DNA of 64,000 bases from Runella rosea (GCF_003325355.1 NZ_CP030850.1:4071001-4135000), one strand, 5' to 3'; shown: positions 18,902-28,096, counted from the stretch's first letter. Numbers and translations are program-made. The notes: a model not told the origin generated them from the sequence alone.

Positions 18902-19801
18902 TCACTTTTTACCTTTCCAACTTATCAGAAATACCCCCACAAGCACCAGCAATGTTCCGAAAATCTGAAGGGCTGTAATTTGTTCATCTAAAATAGTGGT
19001 AGCCAGAAAAATTGTAAAAATGGGGCCAATGCTGGCAATAATAGACGCATTTCCTGCCCCTACCCGCTTGATTCCCTCCGCCAACGCAAACGTGGGCAGT
19101 ACCGTAACCACGATGGCCATCGTGATTCCAATCCAATAGACCTGCGGCGGATAGTGCCAAATATCGAGGCCGTTGACAGCATAACAATGTAAAATGGTAG
19201 GAATGGTGGCGGCAATCATGGCGTAGCTCGTAAATTTCTGTGAGCCTACTTTTGGAATAATTTTATCGCCCCCCACCAAATAAAAGGCGTATACCAACCC
19301 GCTCAACGTAACCCAAAAAGCACCTAAAATGAGGTTTTTCTGCTGCCCTGGCTCAATGTTTTGCAGGAATGCCAACAAAATCCCAAAGTAGGTTAAGCCC
19401 AAGGCCACCATTTGCAATTTGGTTACACGTTTTTTTCTAAAAATGGCGTTAATAACCAATACAAACGTAGGATACGTAAACAAGAGGATTCGTTCTAACC
19501 CCGCACTGATGTAATTAAACGCCAAAAAATTAAAATAACTTGAAAAATAATACCCCGTAATTCCTAAACCTGCCACCCACAACCAATCTTTTAGGGTAAA
19601 CCGAATATTGGTTTCTTGGGCGGTAAGGCGAAAGGCAAAAAACGCATAAATAGGGAACGAAAGCCCCATCCTGAGTGTCAAAAGTGAAATGGTATCTATC
19701 TCATAACGATACGCCAATTTGATAAATATTCCTTTGAGTGCAAAGCAAAAAGCCGCTACAAAAACCATTGCGGCCCCCAACCAATAGTATGTTTTAGACA
19801 T
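18902..19801 (-). CDS. DMT-superfamily transporter (EamA family)
   Basis: A 299-aa inner-membrane protein with ten hydrophobic segments in two EamA halves (first half about 5-140, second about 155-295). Typical features are AAMVFVAAFCFALKGIFIKL at the start and SIIASIGPIFTIFLATTILD with DEQITALQIFGTLLVLVGV at the end. Substrate unknown; relatives export amino acids, nucleotides or small metabolites. The gene is divergent from thiolase, sharing about 97 bases of upstream sequence. Confidence 0.88.
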   Translation of the reverse strand: MSKTYYWLGAAMVFVAAFCFALKGIFIKLAYRYEIDTISLLTLRMGLSFPIYAFFAFRLTAQETNIRFTLKDWLWVAGLGITGYYFSSYFNFLAFNYISAGLERILLFTYPTFVLVINAIFRKKRVTKLQMVALGLTYFGILLAFLQNIEPGQQKNLILGAFWVTLSGLVYAFYLVGGDKIIPKVGSQKFTSYAMIAATIPTILHCYAVNGLDIWHYPPQVYWIGITMAIVVTVLPTFALAEGIKRVGAGNASIIASIGPIFTIFLATTILDEQITALQIFGTLLVLVGVFLISWKGKK

Positions 19802-19898
19802 ATTGACTAAACTGAAAAACCTTTACCTTTGGTTCTTGCTTTTCAAAAAAATCAGGCATGAATACTCATTCCAAAATCACTTCAACTCATCAACGCTA

Positions 19899-21083
19899 AT
19901 GCAATCCGTCTACATTGTTTCGGCCGTTAGAACACCTATTGGTAGCTTCGGTGGCACATTATCAAGTCTTTCAGCTACGAATTTAGGCGCGGCAGCCATT
20001 CGCGGCGCGCTGTCTTCGCTTTCCCTCGACCCACAACTGGTAGAAGCCGTTTACATGGGCAACGTGGTATCCGCCAATCTTGGGCAGGCTCCCGCGCGTC
20101 AAGCGGCTATTTTAGGAGGCCTCAGCAAATACGCTACCTGCACAACCGTGAATAAAGTATGCGCTTCTGGCATGAAGTCCGTGATGATGGGCGCACAGGA
20201 TATTTTCCTAGGTCAAGCCGACGTGGTGGTTGCAGGTGGTATGGAAAGCATGTCAAACGCTCCTTTTTATCTCGACAAAGCCCGTTTTGGCGGCTATGGC
20301 TACGGCAACGGCACTTTTATTGATGGACTGGCCAAGGATGGTTTGGTTGATGCTTACGGCGGCATGGCCATGGGTGTATGCGCCGACGCTACCGCCGTCA
20401 AATACGGTTTCACGCGAGAGGAGCAGGATGCCTTTAGCATCGCTTCCTATCAACGCAGCGCTGAAGCATGGCAGGCGGGCTACTTTGATAAAGAAGTGAT
20501 TTCGGTCGAAGTCCCTCAGCGCAAAGGGGATGCCATCGTTGTGGAACAAGATGAAGAATACAAAAACGTTAAATTCGATAAAATTCCGACGCTACGGCCC
20601 GCTTTCAATAAAGACGGCACCGTAACGGCGGCGAATTCTTCCACCATCAACGACGGTGCGGCTGCCCTGGTCTTGATGAGCGAGCGAAAAGTAAAAGAAT
20701 TGGGCATTACTCCTTTGGCCCGCATTGTTTCCTTTGCCGATGCCGAGCATGAGCCAGAATGGTTTACAACTGCTCCCACGGTGGCGGCTCCCAAAGCCCT
20801 CAAAAGAGCGGGCCTTACTACCGATCAAATTGATTATTTTGAAGTAAATGAGGCATTTGCGGTAGTGACAATGGCATTTATGAAAGAAATGGGCATCGCG
20901 CATGAAAAAACCAACGTGTTTGGTGGCGCAGTATCGTTAGGCCATCCCCTAGGGTGCTCGGGAGCGCGTATTGTGGTCACCCTGCAAAATGTATTGAATC
21001 AAAAAGGCGGCAAATACGGCCTTGCCGCTATTTGTAACGGCGGCGGCGGCGCATCTGCGATTATTATTGAAAAATTGAATTAA
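19899..21083 (+). CDS. Acetyl-CoA C-acetyltransferase (thiolase)
   Basis: Condenses or cleaves acetyl-CoA/acetoacetyl-CoA, 394 aa. The nucleophilic Cys88 (NKVCASGMKS), His349 (SLGHPLGCSGAR) and Cys379 (AICNGGGGAS) form the full thiolase active site at the positions usual for biosynthetic-type enzymes. ATG 19899 gives the standard N-terminus (MQSVYIVSAVRTPIGSFGG); a further in-frame extension upstream has no family similarity. It stands alone, so whether it acts in beta-oxidation, ketone metabolism or synthesis cannot be told from context. Confidence 0.94.
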   Translation: MQSVYIVSAVRTPIGSFGGTLSSLSATNLGAAAIRGALSSLSLDPQLVEAVYMGNVVSANLGQAPARQAAILGGLSKYATCTTVNKVCASGMKSVMMGAQDIFLGQADVVVAGGMESMSNAPFYLDKARFGGYGYGNGTFIDGLAKDGLVDAYGGMAMGVCADATAVKYGFTREEQDAFSIASYQRSAEAWQAGYFDKEVISVEVPQRKGDAIVVEQDEEYKNVKFDKIPTLRPAFNKDGTVTAANSSTINDGAAALVLMSERKVKELGITPLARIVSFADAEHEPEWFTTAPTVAAPKALKRAGLTTDQIDYFEVNEAFAVVTMAFMKEMGIAHEKTNVFGGAVSLGHPLGCSGARIVVTLQNVLNQKGGKYGLAAICNGGGGASAIIIEKLN

Positions 21084-21090
21084 GACATTG

Positions 21091-21129
21091 GATGCTGAAT
21101 TTGGGAAATTTAATCTCATTTTCAGCATC
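21091..21129 (+). terminator. Possible weak terminator after thiolase
   Basis: A 9-bp stem GATGCTGAA (21091-21099) / TTCAGCATC (21121-21129) with a 21-base loop and a T/A-rich tail. It ends 14 bases before the pseudouridine synthase start, so it could also act as a translation-affecting hairpin. Confidence 0.4.
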
Positions 21130-21143
21130 TTACTATTTTACAG

Positions 21144-21740
21144 GTGAAAAATCGTTATTTTCTCATTTACAAGCCGTTTGGTATGCTTTCCCAGTTTTCG
21201 CGAGAAGGCGACAAAGCTACATTGGCGGATCTTCCCTTTGATTTTTCCAAAGATGTGTACCCCGTCGGTCGGCTAGATGCCGATAGTGAAGGTCTGCTTC
21301 TATTAACAAACGATACTTTTCTCAACAACCGTTTGCTAAATCCAAAATTCAAACATCAGCGTACCTATTTTGTGCAGGTAGACGGACAAATTACAGACAC
21401 CGCCCTTGGGGAGCTTCAAAAAGGGGTAAAAATTTCGATAGACGGCAATCCGCACCAAACGCTTCCCGCAAAGGTTGAATTATTGGTCAACGAACCGCCC
21501 CTACCGCCGCGCACTCCACCGATTAGAGTCCGCCAAAGCATTCCGACAAGTTGGATAGCACTTACGCTTCATGAAGGAAAAAACCGCCAAGTTAGGCGGA
21601 TGACCGCAGCCGTGGGGTTTCCTACGCTACGCCTAGTCCGTTGGGCCATTGAAGATATTAAGCTGGGCACAATACAGCCCGCCGAAGTAGTTGAAGTAGA
21701 GAAGGAATGGTTGTTTAAAAAGTTAAAAATCAACAAATAA
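21144..21740 (+). CDS. rluE: rRNA pseudouridine synthase, RluE/RsuA family
   Basis: Isomerises a uridine to pseudouridine in rRNA. The catalytic motif GRLDADSEGLLLL places the nucleophile at Asp45; the C-terminal LTLHEGKNRQVRRMTAAVG motif is the other family hallmark. At 198 aa with no N-terminal S4 domain it matches the RluE subgroup (23S rRNA U2457 in E. coli). The start is GTG; the first ATG lies inside the conserved N-terminal FGM motif and would truncate the domain. Subfamily assignment is from length and absence of S4. Confidence 0.85.
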   Translation: MKNRYFLIYKPFGMLSQFSREGDKATLADLPFDFSKDVYPVGRLDADSEGLLLLTNDTFLNNRLLNPKFKHQRTYFVQVDGQITDTALGELQKGVKISIDGNPHQTLPAKVELLVNEPPLPPRTPPIRVRQSIPTSWIALTLHEGKNRQVRRMTAAVGFPTLRLVRWAIEDIKLGTIQPAEVVEVEKEWLFKKLKINK

Positions 21741-21756
21741 CAACCACTCCATTGTC

Positions 21757-22656
21757 TTATATTATCTTAAACGCTTGCAATTGTTGCTCCATTTCCTGTT
21801 GCATTCGCTTTGCCTCTTCACCTGCCTTTTGGGCAAAATCAATCCCTGAAGACGCATAAATAATGCTCCGCGAAGCATTGACCAATAATCCACATTCTTT
21901 AGTCATGCCGTATTTACATACTTCTTCCAAGCTGCCACCCTGCGCACCTACGCCTGGAATCAACAGAAAATGCTCAGGCGCAAGCTTACGGATTTGTTGC
22001 AACATGGGTGCCTGCGTAGCCCCCACAACATACATAAGGCGGTCATTGCCCCCCCACTGTTGAGATACCCGAATGACCCGCTCAAACAAATATTCGTTTT
22101 CGTTATCCAGCACAACCTGACTGTTGGAAAGCCCAAAATCATCGTCGTCGTTACGGGAAAGCTTGGGGTTCATCATCATGGTTTGAAAATCAACGCTGCC
22201 TTCGTTGGAAGTCAAGGCCAACAAAATCACCCACTTATCTTTAAATTCCAAAAAAGGAATGACCGAATCTCGCCCCATATAAGGTGCTACCGTGATACTA
22301 TCAAACGACATTCCCGAAGAACCTTTATCAAAAAACGCCTGAGCGTAGAGAGAAGAAGTATTGCCGATATCACCACGTTTGGCGTCGGCAATGGTAAAAC
22401 AATCCTTGGGTATGTACCCTAACGTACGCTGCAAACTATTCCAACCTCGGGGCCCAAGGGCTTCATAAAAAGCAATGTTGGGTTTATAGGCTACGGCATA
22501 AGGGGCTGTGGCGTCGATGAGCCGTTTGTTAAACTCAAAAATGGCATCTGGCTCACGGAGAATATGCTTAGGGAGTTTTTTTAAATCAGGATCAAGGCCA
22601 ACACAGAGGAATGATTTTTTTCGTTTTATCTGTTCAATCAGTTGAGTACGATTCAT
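21757..22656 (-). CDS. pyrF: Orotidine-5'-phosphate decarboxylase, type 2
   Basis: Last step of UMP synthesis, decarboxylating OMP. The catalytic array [10 protein letters not shown] begins at Asp91, with Lys93 and Asp96. [10 protein letters not shown] at the N-terminus and PGVGAQGG near the phosphate site also match. At 299 aa it is of the longer type 2 group (about 270-310 aa) rather than the 230-aa enterobacterial type. The start lies two bases after the stop of the histidine phosphatase gene, implying one operon. carA, for the first step of the same pathway, lies 15 kb away in this window. Confidence 0.94.
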   Translation of the reverse strand: MNRTQLIEQIKRKKSFLCVGLDPDLKKLPKHILREPDAIFEFNKRLIDATAPYAVAYKPNIAFYEALGPRGWNSLQRTLGYIPKDCFTIADAKRGDIGNTSSLYAQAFFDKGSSGMSFDSITVAPYMGRDSVIPFLEFKDKWVILLALTSNEGSVDFQTMMMNPKLSRNDDDDFGLSNSQVVLDNENEYLFERVIRVSQQWGGNDRLMYVVGATQAPMLQQIRKLAPEHFLLIPGVGAQGGSLEEVCKYGMTKECGLLVNASRSIIYASSGIDFAQKAGEEAKRMQQEMEQQLQAFKII

Positions 22657-22658
22657 GA

Positions 22659-23294
22659 TTAGAGGGTTTCGAGAGATTGTAAATGAGCAATATCGTTTTC
22701 TTTTTGTAGAGAAAAACTTTTTGAATTGTAATCGTAATGCAACAGATATAAGCCCAAATTAGTGTGTAGAAACTCATCCATCAAGTGCAAAGGCCGATTA
22801 AAAATAGTGGCTAAAAGTACCCTCATTGCCCGGCCATGCATGGCCACCAACACCGTTTTTTCTTCGGGGCGCGCCAGAATCAAGTCAATGACTGGCAACT
22901 GCCTTTTTTGAACATCTTCTGGACTTTCTCCTCCTTCGGCCTGTAAATCAGTTTTTCCCTGCTGCCAACTGGTCACCAGCCAACGATAATAGTCGTTGTC
23001 CATGCTGTTGGGCGTACGTCCCTCTCTAACTCCCCAACTAATCTCATTAAGTCCCTCATACGCCTCATGCGGCAGACCCTTATCCAAAAAACCGCGTACA
23101 CTTTGTACCGTCCTGATCAACTTTGACGTGTATACTTTATCAAATGTGATGTCTTTATATACCTCAAAAAACGCTTTTGCTTGTGCCTCACCAAGTTCGT
23201 TGAGATGGGCATCAATGCCGCTTCCTTGTACAACACCGCGACGATTATAATCTGTTTCGCCGTGGCGAATCAAATAAATAGTTTTAGAAGACAA
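22659..23294 (-). CDS. Histidine phosphatase (phosphoglycerate mutase-like)
   Basis: Phosphohydrolase with the RHG motif [15 protein letters not shown] at the N-terminus, the second catalytic His in [14 protein letters not shown], and the [12 protein letters not shown] segment. No ATG is available upstream of the motif. TTG at 23294 gives [13 protein letters not shown], a standard N-terminus and 211 aa; the frame stays open to another TTG at 23387. Substrate unknown; relatives include alpha-ribazole phosphatases and general sugar phosphatases. Two bases separate it from pyrF. Confidence 0.82.
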   Translation of the reverse strand: MSSKTIYLIRHGETDYNRRGVVQGSGIDAHLNELGEAQAKAFFEVYKDITFDKVYTSKLIRTVQSVRGFLDKGLPHEAYEGLNEISWGVREGRTPNSMDNDYYRWLVTSWQQGKTDLQAEGGESPEDVQKRQLPVIDLILARPEEKTVLVAMHGRAMRVLLATIFNRPLHLMDEFLHTNLGLYLLHYDYNSKSFSLQKENDIAHLQSLETL

Positions 23295-23433
23295 TTTGTG
23301 GGTAATTTTAAGTTTAGTGTATGTTTGGCCGTTCTTTGTAGTTTTGTGCAGAAAGAAAATGTTAGTCAACTTTCTAAAATCAAACAACCCGACCCCGACT
23401 TAAATTCTGTTTACAAAAATACCCCTTTTCCTG

Positions 23434-23853
23434 ATGTTCAACAAAAATATTGCACTCGAACAACTTCAACAATGGAACAAAAACACCATTGGCGACCATT
23501 TAGGAATCGAATACCTTGAAATCGGAGAGGATTATCTAGTGGCGCGAATGCCCGTTGACCACCGTACGCATCAACCATTTGGTATACTGCACGGGGGAGC
23601 ATCTGTTGTTTTGGCCGAAACCCTTGGCAGCCTCTCATCATTCCTACTCCTGCCCGATACTACCAAACAGCAGGCCGTAGGCCTTGACATTAATGCCAAT
23701 CATATTCGAGCGGTAAAAAGTGGGTGGGTATACGGAAAATCCACCCCTCTTCACGTTGGTCGAACGACGCACGTCTGGGAAATCCGGATTACGAACGAAG
23801 AAAACAAACTGGTTTGTATCAGCCGTTTAACAATGGCTATTATCAACCTATAA
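23434..23853 (+). CDS. Hotdog-fold acyl-CoA thioesterase (PaaI/MenI-like)
   Basis: A 139-aa single hotdog domain with the signature GILHGGASVVLAETLGS, in which Glu62 is the probable catalytic acid, and VGLDINANHIRAVKSG on the central strand. The closest functional groups are 1,4-dihydroxy-2-naphthoyl-CoA hydrolase (menaquinone synthesis) and EntH/YbdB-like proofreading thioesterases. Bacteroidota use menaquinone, so MenI is plausible, but no men genes are nearby. Divergent from the histidine phosphatase gene. Confidence 0.85.
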   Translation: MFNKNIALEQLQQWNKNTIGDHLGIEYLEIGEDYLVARMPVDHRTHQPFGILHGGASVVLAETLGSLSSFLLLPDTTKQQAVGLDINANHIRAVKSGWVYGKSTPLHVGRTTHVWEIRITNEENKLVCISRLTMAIINL

Positions 23854-23859
23854 AACAAC

Positions 23860-23896
23860 AAAACGCCTCTCTCTAAAGATAGAAAGAGGCGTTTTG
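23860..23896. terminator. Bidirectional terminator
   Basis: AAAACGCCTCT (23860-23870) pairs with AGAGGCGTTTT (23885-23895), extendable inward by CTCT/AGAA-type pairs. It sits between the convergent thioesterase and CBM48 genes, with T/A flanks. Confidence 0.8.
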
Positions 23897-23909
23897 GCAG
23901 TGTTTTTTC

Positions 23910-24221
23910 TTACAGAACGATTACTGAGTTCTCTTCGTAAGATACTCCGCTTGGGATATATTTGTCAGCGGCTTCGTCGTTGGTCCAGGTAGCGCCGTCG
24001 ATCAAATAACGGAAAGCGTATTCTTTTCCAGCTTCCAATTCGAGCGTTGCTTTATATGAACCATCTTTCTGTTTCTTCAATTTAGTAGCGGCTTCGGCAG
24101 CCCAGTCATTAAACTCGCCTACTACTGCTACATCTTTAGCATCTGCCACTACATCAGCAGACAGAGAGAACGTTACTTTGCAGACAGGTTTGCTTTTCAA
24201 AAATTGCTTTGCAATAGCCAT
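23910..24221 (-). CDS. Stand-alone isoamylase N-terminal (CBM48, E-set) domain protein
   Basis: A 103-aa cytosolic protein consisting of one early-set domain like the glycogen-binding module of branching enzymes and AMPK. Visible features are VAVVGEFNDWAAEA (the W-containing binding strand), KKQKDGSYKATLELEAGKEY and FRYLIDGATWTNDEAADKYI. There is no catalytic domain, so it may bind glucan or act as a small regulatory partner; no glycogen genes are adjacent. ATG 24221 is chosen because it follows a good -7 box by 30 bases; a longer start at 24272 lies upstream of that box. Confidence 0.85.
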   Translation of the reverse strand: MAIAKQFLKSKPVCKVTFSLSADVVADAKDVAVVGEFNDWAAEAATKLKKQKDGSYKATLELEAGKEYAFRYLIDGATWTNDEAADKYIPSGVSYEENSVIVL

Positions 24222-24250
24222 AGTGTTTTTGTTGGTTTTGGTTTGCAGCA

Positions 24251-24258
24251 CAAAGGTA
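24251..24258 (-). promoter_or_regulatory. Bacteroidota-type -7 box (TACCTTTG) for the CBM48 gene
   Basis: The minus strand reads TACCTTTG, a perfect match to the TAnnTTTG primary-sigma -7 consensus, 30 bases before the ATG. The -33 TTTG is not clear (a TTTA/ATTG region lies about 20 bases upstream). Confidence 0.6.
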
Positions 24259-24387
24259 TAAAATAAATACAATTAAAGTCAATGAATACCAATTAGTTAC
24301 CTATCAATATTCTTCTAAAAGTACATTTAAAAACTTCATCATTACAATTAACCCCCAAAAAAACCATTTTATCTAACCCCTTCAAAA

Positions 24388-24786
24388 TCAATTTTCTTCC
24401 GAAATCTGCGCATTTACCTGCTGAACCCGTTGGTTCATGATTGTTGCTATACTATAAGCACGGTACTTGGCTTCGGCAGCAATGTCACCTTCAAACAGGG
24501 CATCCACGTTTTCAAAAAACAAATGAAGCCAACGATCAAAGTGCGCTGGCGTAAGTGTATGCTTGGTGGTCAGGCGAAAATGAGGGGGCATAGGACGGCC
24601 CATATAATTGGCCGTTCCCAGCAAAATTCCTTCCCAAAAATCATACATTTTTGGTAGATGCAACTCCCAATCTATGTGTGCAACCTCCTCAAAAATATAC
24701 CCAAGCTCAGCATCCTGACGAATTTTTTGGTAAAACTGATTAACCATCAGCTCTACATCTTCACGGGTTTCCAATAGTTTTGGCAT
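24388..24786 (-). CDS. Group III truncated haemoglobin
   Basis: A 132-aa haem protein. The segment NYMGRPMPPHF lines up with the proximal-His region of Campylobacter Ctb (NYxGxP...H), which makes His69 the likely haem ligand; aromatic residues Tyr19/Phe32 sit in the distal B-helix region. The LTPAHFDRWLHLF motif is typical for group III. Roles in this group include NO or O2 handling; none is proven here. ATG 24786 is chosen; the upstream in-frame codon at 24810 is TTG. Confidence 0.88.
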   Translation of the reverse strand: MPKLLETREDVELMVNQFYQKIRQDAELGYIFEEVAHIDWELHLPKMYDFWEGILLGTANYMGRPMPPHFRLTTKHTLTPAHFDRWLHLFFENVDALFEGDIAAEAKYRAYSIATIMNQRVQQVNAQISEEN

Positions 24787-24794
24787 GGTATAAA

Positions 24795-24824
24795 AACAAA
24801 TGTCCGGCAAGATAGGTGCCGGAC
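24795..24824 (-). terminator. Terminator of the TonB/thioredoxin operon
   Basis: Stem GTCCGGCA (24802-24809) / TGCCGGAC (24817-24824), loop 7. On the minus strand it is followed by a T-rich tail (ATTTGTTTTTAT). It lies 42 bases past the thioredoxin stop and just ahead of the haemoglobin gene. Confidence 0.65.
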
Positions 24825-24865
24825 TTGGTTGAATGTAATGACAAAAATCATGTAAAAATGCCTAA

Positions 24866-25330
24866 TCATTCAAAAAACTGCTGCAACTGTTTGGCTTCCA
24901 CGGCTCCCACCATTCTATTTTGCAATTGCAGATGTTGGTCAAAAAATACCGTGGTAGGATATGTCAACCGACCTTTATCGGTTCCCAGCAGTTCCGCCAA
25001 TTCATGCACCCCCGTATTGACGCCTGTAGGTTTAAATTTATACTTTTTGTTTAAAAACAGAATTGTACGGGCATCTTCGGCATTAAGGTCTAAACAGTAA
25101 AATTGGGAGTTTAACACCTTCACAAGCTCGGGTTCGGTAAATGTTTTCAATTCCATCATTTTGCAATATTTACACCAATCTGTATGGATAAAAATCAGCA
25201 AAGGACGGCGCTCTTTACGCAAGCTATCATTTAGATGCTCGAATGACGTCCATTGTAGAGTTTGGGCTTCTACCTGAGTGGTATAAAGCCCAAACCAAGC
25301 AAAAATCAGGAGGAGAATGCCTTTTTTCAT
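24866..25330 (-). CDS. Periplasmic thioredoxin-fold protein
   Basis: A 154-aa exported protein (signal peptide residues about 1-22, ending VEAQ) with one thioredoxin domain of the Thioredoxin_7/DUF255-like branch. The redox pair is Cys53-Cys56 (DWCKYCK), and the cis-proline is in RLTYPTTVFFD. The ATG overlaps the stop of the TonB receptor (ATGA), implying translational coupling. It may keep the Cys pair of that receptor's plug, or a metal such as copper, in a reduced state; that is inference from context. Confidence 0.85.
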   Translation of the reverse strand: MKKGILLLIFAWFGLYTTQVEAQTLQWTSFEHLNDSLRKERRPLLIFIHTDWCKYCKMMELKTFTEPELVKVLNSQFYCLDLNAEDARTILFLNKKYKFKPTGVNTGVHELAELLGTDKGRLTYPTTVFFDQHLQLQNRMVGAVEAKQLQQFFE

Positions 25331-27621
25331 TTGAATAAGTTATATCTAATTCCCAAAAATGTACGAATACCTTGGTTGGGTGCATACACGTACGAGGGGT
25401 CAAACGTCAACGCATTGGGGTTATTGGGCGTCGGAATCACCTGCCCGTCGGCACCAAAAGTCACCTGTTTATCAAAAGGGTCAAAGGCCCGGGCAATGGC
25501 ATCGCGTGTTGGGGTAAAGTTGAGCAGGTTCTTTACACCTCCATAGATTTCCAGCCCGTTGTTAAATTTCTTGGTCAATTGAATATTCTGTAAGCTCCAC
25601 CAAGGCGAATACGCTGGGCGTGGGTCCATCGGCCCTAAAATGGGCAACTTCATCGGGCCATAGAGATTTCCAGTATAATCAATCGACAAGCCGATGCGCT
25701 GGAAAGAGTACGAAACAGACCAAACACCCGTAAATTTCTCCGTCAGCAATTGCGTCATTTTTACCAACTCCCCACTTCCATCATCCTCTCGTTGGAATAC
25801 ATCCATGGCCGTAGCGCCTGCCATGGCTTTCAGACCGTTAGCAAAAGAAAAATCCACATTTAGCGAAATCCCACGCGATACGGCGTTACCCGCTAAATTA
25901 CTGTAAATGATTTTGTTAGGATCGGTCAAGTAATCAGGAATGATACGGTTATTGAAATAGGTATAAAATGCCGTGGCGTCCAAACCAATGAAGCTTCCGT
26001 TTGTCAGGAAGAATTTGCGTACGTAGTTCACATTACCATTCCACGAACGTTCGGGCTTCAATTCTTCCGTAAATACCACCTGCCGCGCTCCCGTCAGGGC
26101 AGCGTGGTCTTCGGTAAATACATTGGCTACGCGGTAGCCATTGCCAAAACTCGCCCGCAATACATTTTTTTTGTCCGTGGAGGTCCATTTGTAGTTTAAA
26201 CGGGGCGTCAGAATACTTCCGTGAATGGAGTTGTAGTCATAGCGAAGTCCTAACAACAATTTGTTATTGGCATTCAGGGAAATTTCATCTTGAGCAAATA
26301 TTCCGGGGAGTTTCACAACAGAAGGCGCATTCCGACCATCAATTGCGGTGGCAGGAGTATTATCGTCGTAATGTGTGTAGCGAAGAGCAGTGCCAATCAG
26401 CAAATCGTGATTTTCTCCCGCTTTCTTATCCCACGTTAACTGTCCGAAAGCAATCGTTTGCAAGGCGTTAAAGGGAGTAGTACCGTAGTATGAATCCTGA
26501 TTGTGGCCGTTGGCCGAAAATTGAAACGTGATTTTCTCTTTGATAGGCAATTGATACGCTCCTATCACCTCCCATCGTTTGGTTTGAATCGTTTCAGCAT
26601 ACACTTCATTACTTCCTCGGTATTTGGGTGTCCATTGGGTTTGACCTCCCCAACGGTCTTCGTACACGTAGCGGGCACCTACCGTAAACAAACGATTGTC
26701 TTTGCGTTCAACACTAAATTTATTGAATAATGAAATACGATTTTGAAGGGTAATATCCGTAAATCCGTCTCCGTTTTTATCAGTGGGCTGCTGAAAATTA
26801 AAGTAGTTTAGACCAAACAATGATTGGACTTTTTCACCTAACCGGTATTTTACGCCTAAATCAGTATTAAACTCAGACCATGAAGTTCCCATGACATCAG
26901 CCGATACCAAAGGAGCTGACGATGGTTTTTTAGTGATAACATTAATCAGACCACCTACCGCTTCAGAGCCATAAAGCGTTGATGCAGGACCTTTTACAAT
27001 TTCTACCCGCTCGATAAGCGCACTCGGAATTCCGCTCAAACCATACACCGTTGACAAGCCCGAAACGATGGGCATTCCGTCAATCATAATCATGGTGTAA
27101 GGCCCTTCCAAGCCATTGATGTGGATATCGCCCGTGTTGCAAACGTTACAGTTCAACTGTGGGCGAATCCCGTTGATGTTTTGCAGTGATTCAAATAAGT
27201 TTGGAACTGGATTCCGCTTAAAAAAAACAGGCGTGTAAATTTCAACGGGAACGGGACTGTCAAGCTTTGATACTTCTTTCATGGTTCCTGTAACCACTAC
27301 CTCACTGAGCGAATTTTCCAATTCTTCGGTTTGCAGGGTAAGTTCCTGAAAAAACTTCGCTTCCGAAATCGTCACCGCCTTGGTGATGTTGCGGTATCCG
27401 ATAGAAGATATAACCAACTGATACGTTCCGTATTTTACATTTTTAAGTTCAAAAACCCCTAATTCATTGGTGGTAGTACCATATGGTGTACCCTTAAGGG
27501 CTGCCGTAGCAAACTCAAGTGGTTTTCCTTTTACGGTCACAGTACCTCTAATACTTCCTGTTTGGGCATACGCAGAAAGTTGTACTAGCACAAATGCCAG
27601 CAATGTATATAGTTTCTTCAT
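25327..27621 (-). CDS. TonB-dependent receptor with Cys pair in the plug, probable metal or metallophore receptor
   Basis: A 764-aa outer-membrane receptor. It has a signal peptide (residues 1-20), a carboxypeptidase-regulatory-like domain (22-105), a plug (about 110-235: IERVEIVKGPASTLYGSEAV) and a barrel ending YNLFK. Unusually, the plug carries CNVC at residues 158-161 just before TGDIHINGLEGPY. A Cys pair in a plug loop suggests metal coordination or a redox switch. It is flanked by a His-rich membrane peptide and a thioredoxin, which supports a metal role. It lacks a SusD partner and is therefore unlikely to be a glycan receptor. The exact ligand is unknown. Confidence 0.9.
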   Translation of the reverse strand: MKKLYTLLAFVLVQLSAYAQTGSIRGTVTVKGKPLEFATAALKGTPYGTTTNELGVFELKNVKYGTYQLVISSIGYRNITKAVTISEAKFFQELTLQTEELENSLSEVVVTGTMKEVSKLDSPVPVEIYTPVFFKRNPVPNLFESLQNINGIRPQLNCNVCNTGDIHINGLEGPYTMIMIDGMPIVSGLSTVYGLSGIPSALIERVEIVKGPASTLYGSEAVGGLINVITKKPSSAPLVSADVMGTSWSEFNTDLGVKYRLGEKVQSLFGLNYFNFQQPTDKNGDGFTDITLQNRISLFNKFSVERKDNRLFTVGARYVYEDRWGGQTQWTPKYRGSNEVYAETIQTKRWEVIGAYQLPIKEKITFQFSANGHNQDSYYGTTPFNALQTIAFGQLTWDKKAGENHDLLIGTALRYTHYDDNTPATAIDGRNAPSVVKLPGIFAQDEISLNANNKLLLGLRYDYNSIHGSILTPRLNYKWTSTDKKNVLRASFGNGYRVANVFTEDHAALTGARQVVFTEELKPERSWNGNVNYVRKFFLTNGSFIGLDATAFYTYFNNRIIPDYLTDPNKIIYSNLAGNAVSRGISLNVDFSFANGLKAMAGATAMDVFQREDDGSGELVKMTQLLTEKFTGVWSVSYSFQRIGLSIDYTGNLYGPMKLPILGPMDPRPAYSPWWSLQNIQLTKKFNNGLEIYGGVKNLLNFTPTRDAIARAFDPFDKQVTFGADGQVIPTPNNPNALTFDPSYVYAPNQGIRTFLGIRYNLFK

Positions 27622-27715
27622 TGAGAATCAGCGTAAATAAATAATGATGCAATACATCCACACCAATCCCATATTGCAGGTTTTGACATGGAAATCCATT
27701 AAAGAAATGAAATCA

Positions 27716-28096
27716 TTAACACTGATGTGTAGGCGGGCCTCGGTGGGAGAAATTGCCAAAGAATGGCTTACGATAGGCCGTTAATAAGTAGAAGGACTGA
27801 TTTTGCAGAAAAAAGATTTGACTGATTTTGACGCTTGCCAAAGCTACCGTTAAGGTCAATCCCACAAACACCGCATTGGTGACAGTATCCAGCAAAAAAA
27901 TCTCGTTGCTGGAGTGGTCGTTGGGCTGAAAAGGAGTATTAGGATTGGACGGTTTGTAAGGGTGGGCGTGGGTAATTATTTTTCCGCTCGAGAGCTTGTG
28001 CGCGTGCCGGAATACAATGCCATTCAGGAGCATCAGGGCAAAAAGCACCAAGATGCCATTGGCGATTGTTTTTCGTATGCGCTGACTGAAGAGCAT
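27716..28096 (-). CDS. Small His-rich membrane protein, unknown function
   Basis: A 126-aa protein with one hydrophobic segment near the N-terminus (about 12-29), two HAH motifs (31-33 and 43-45, the latter in THAHPYKPSN), a second hydrophobic stretch (about 73-97) and a C-terminal PFFGNFSHRGPP tail. The HAH motifs face the periplasm if the N-terminus is inside. Not recognised as a named family; small proteins with HxHP and RxPP tails occur next to metal transport genes in Bacteroidota. First gene of the operon with the TonB receptor, 94 bases upstream of it. Confidence 0.65.
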   Translation of the reverse strand: MLFSQRIRKTIANGILVLFALMLLNGIVFRHAHKLSSGKIITHAHPYKPSNPNTPFQPNDHSSNEIFLLDTVTNAVFVGLTLTVALASVKISQIFFLQNQSFYLLTAYRKPFFGNFSHRGPPTHQC

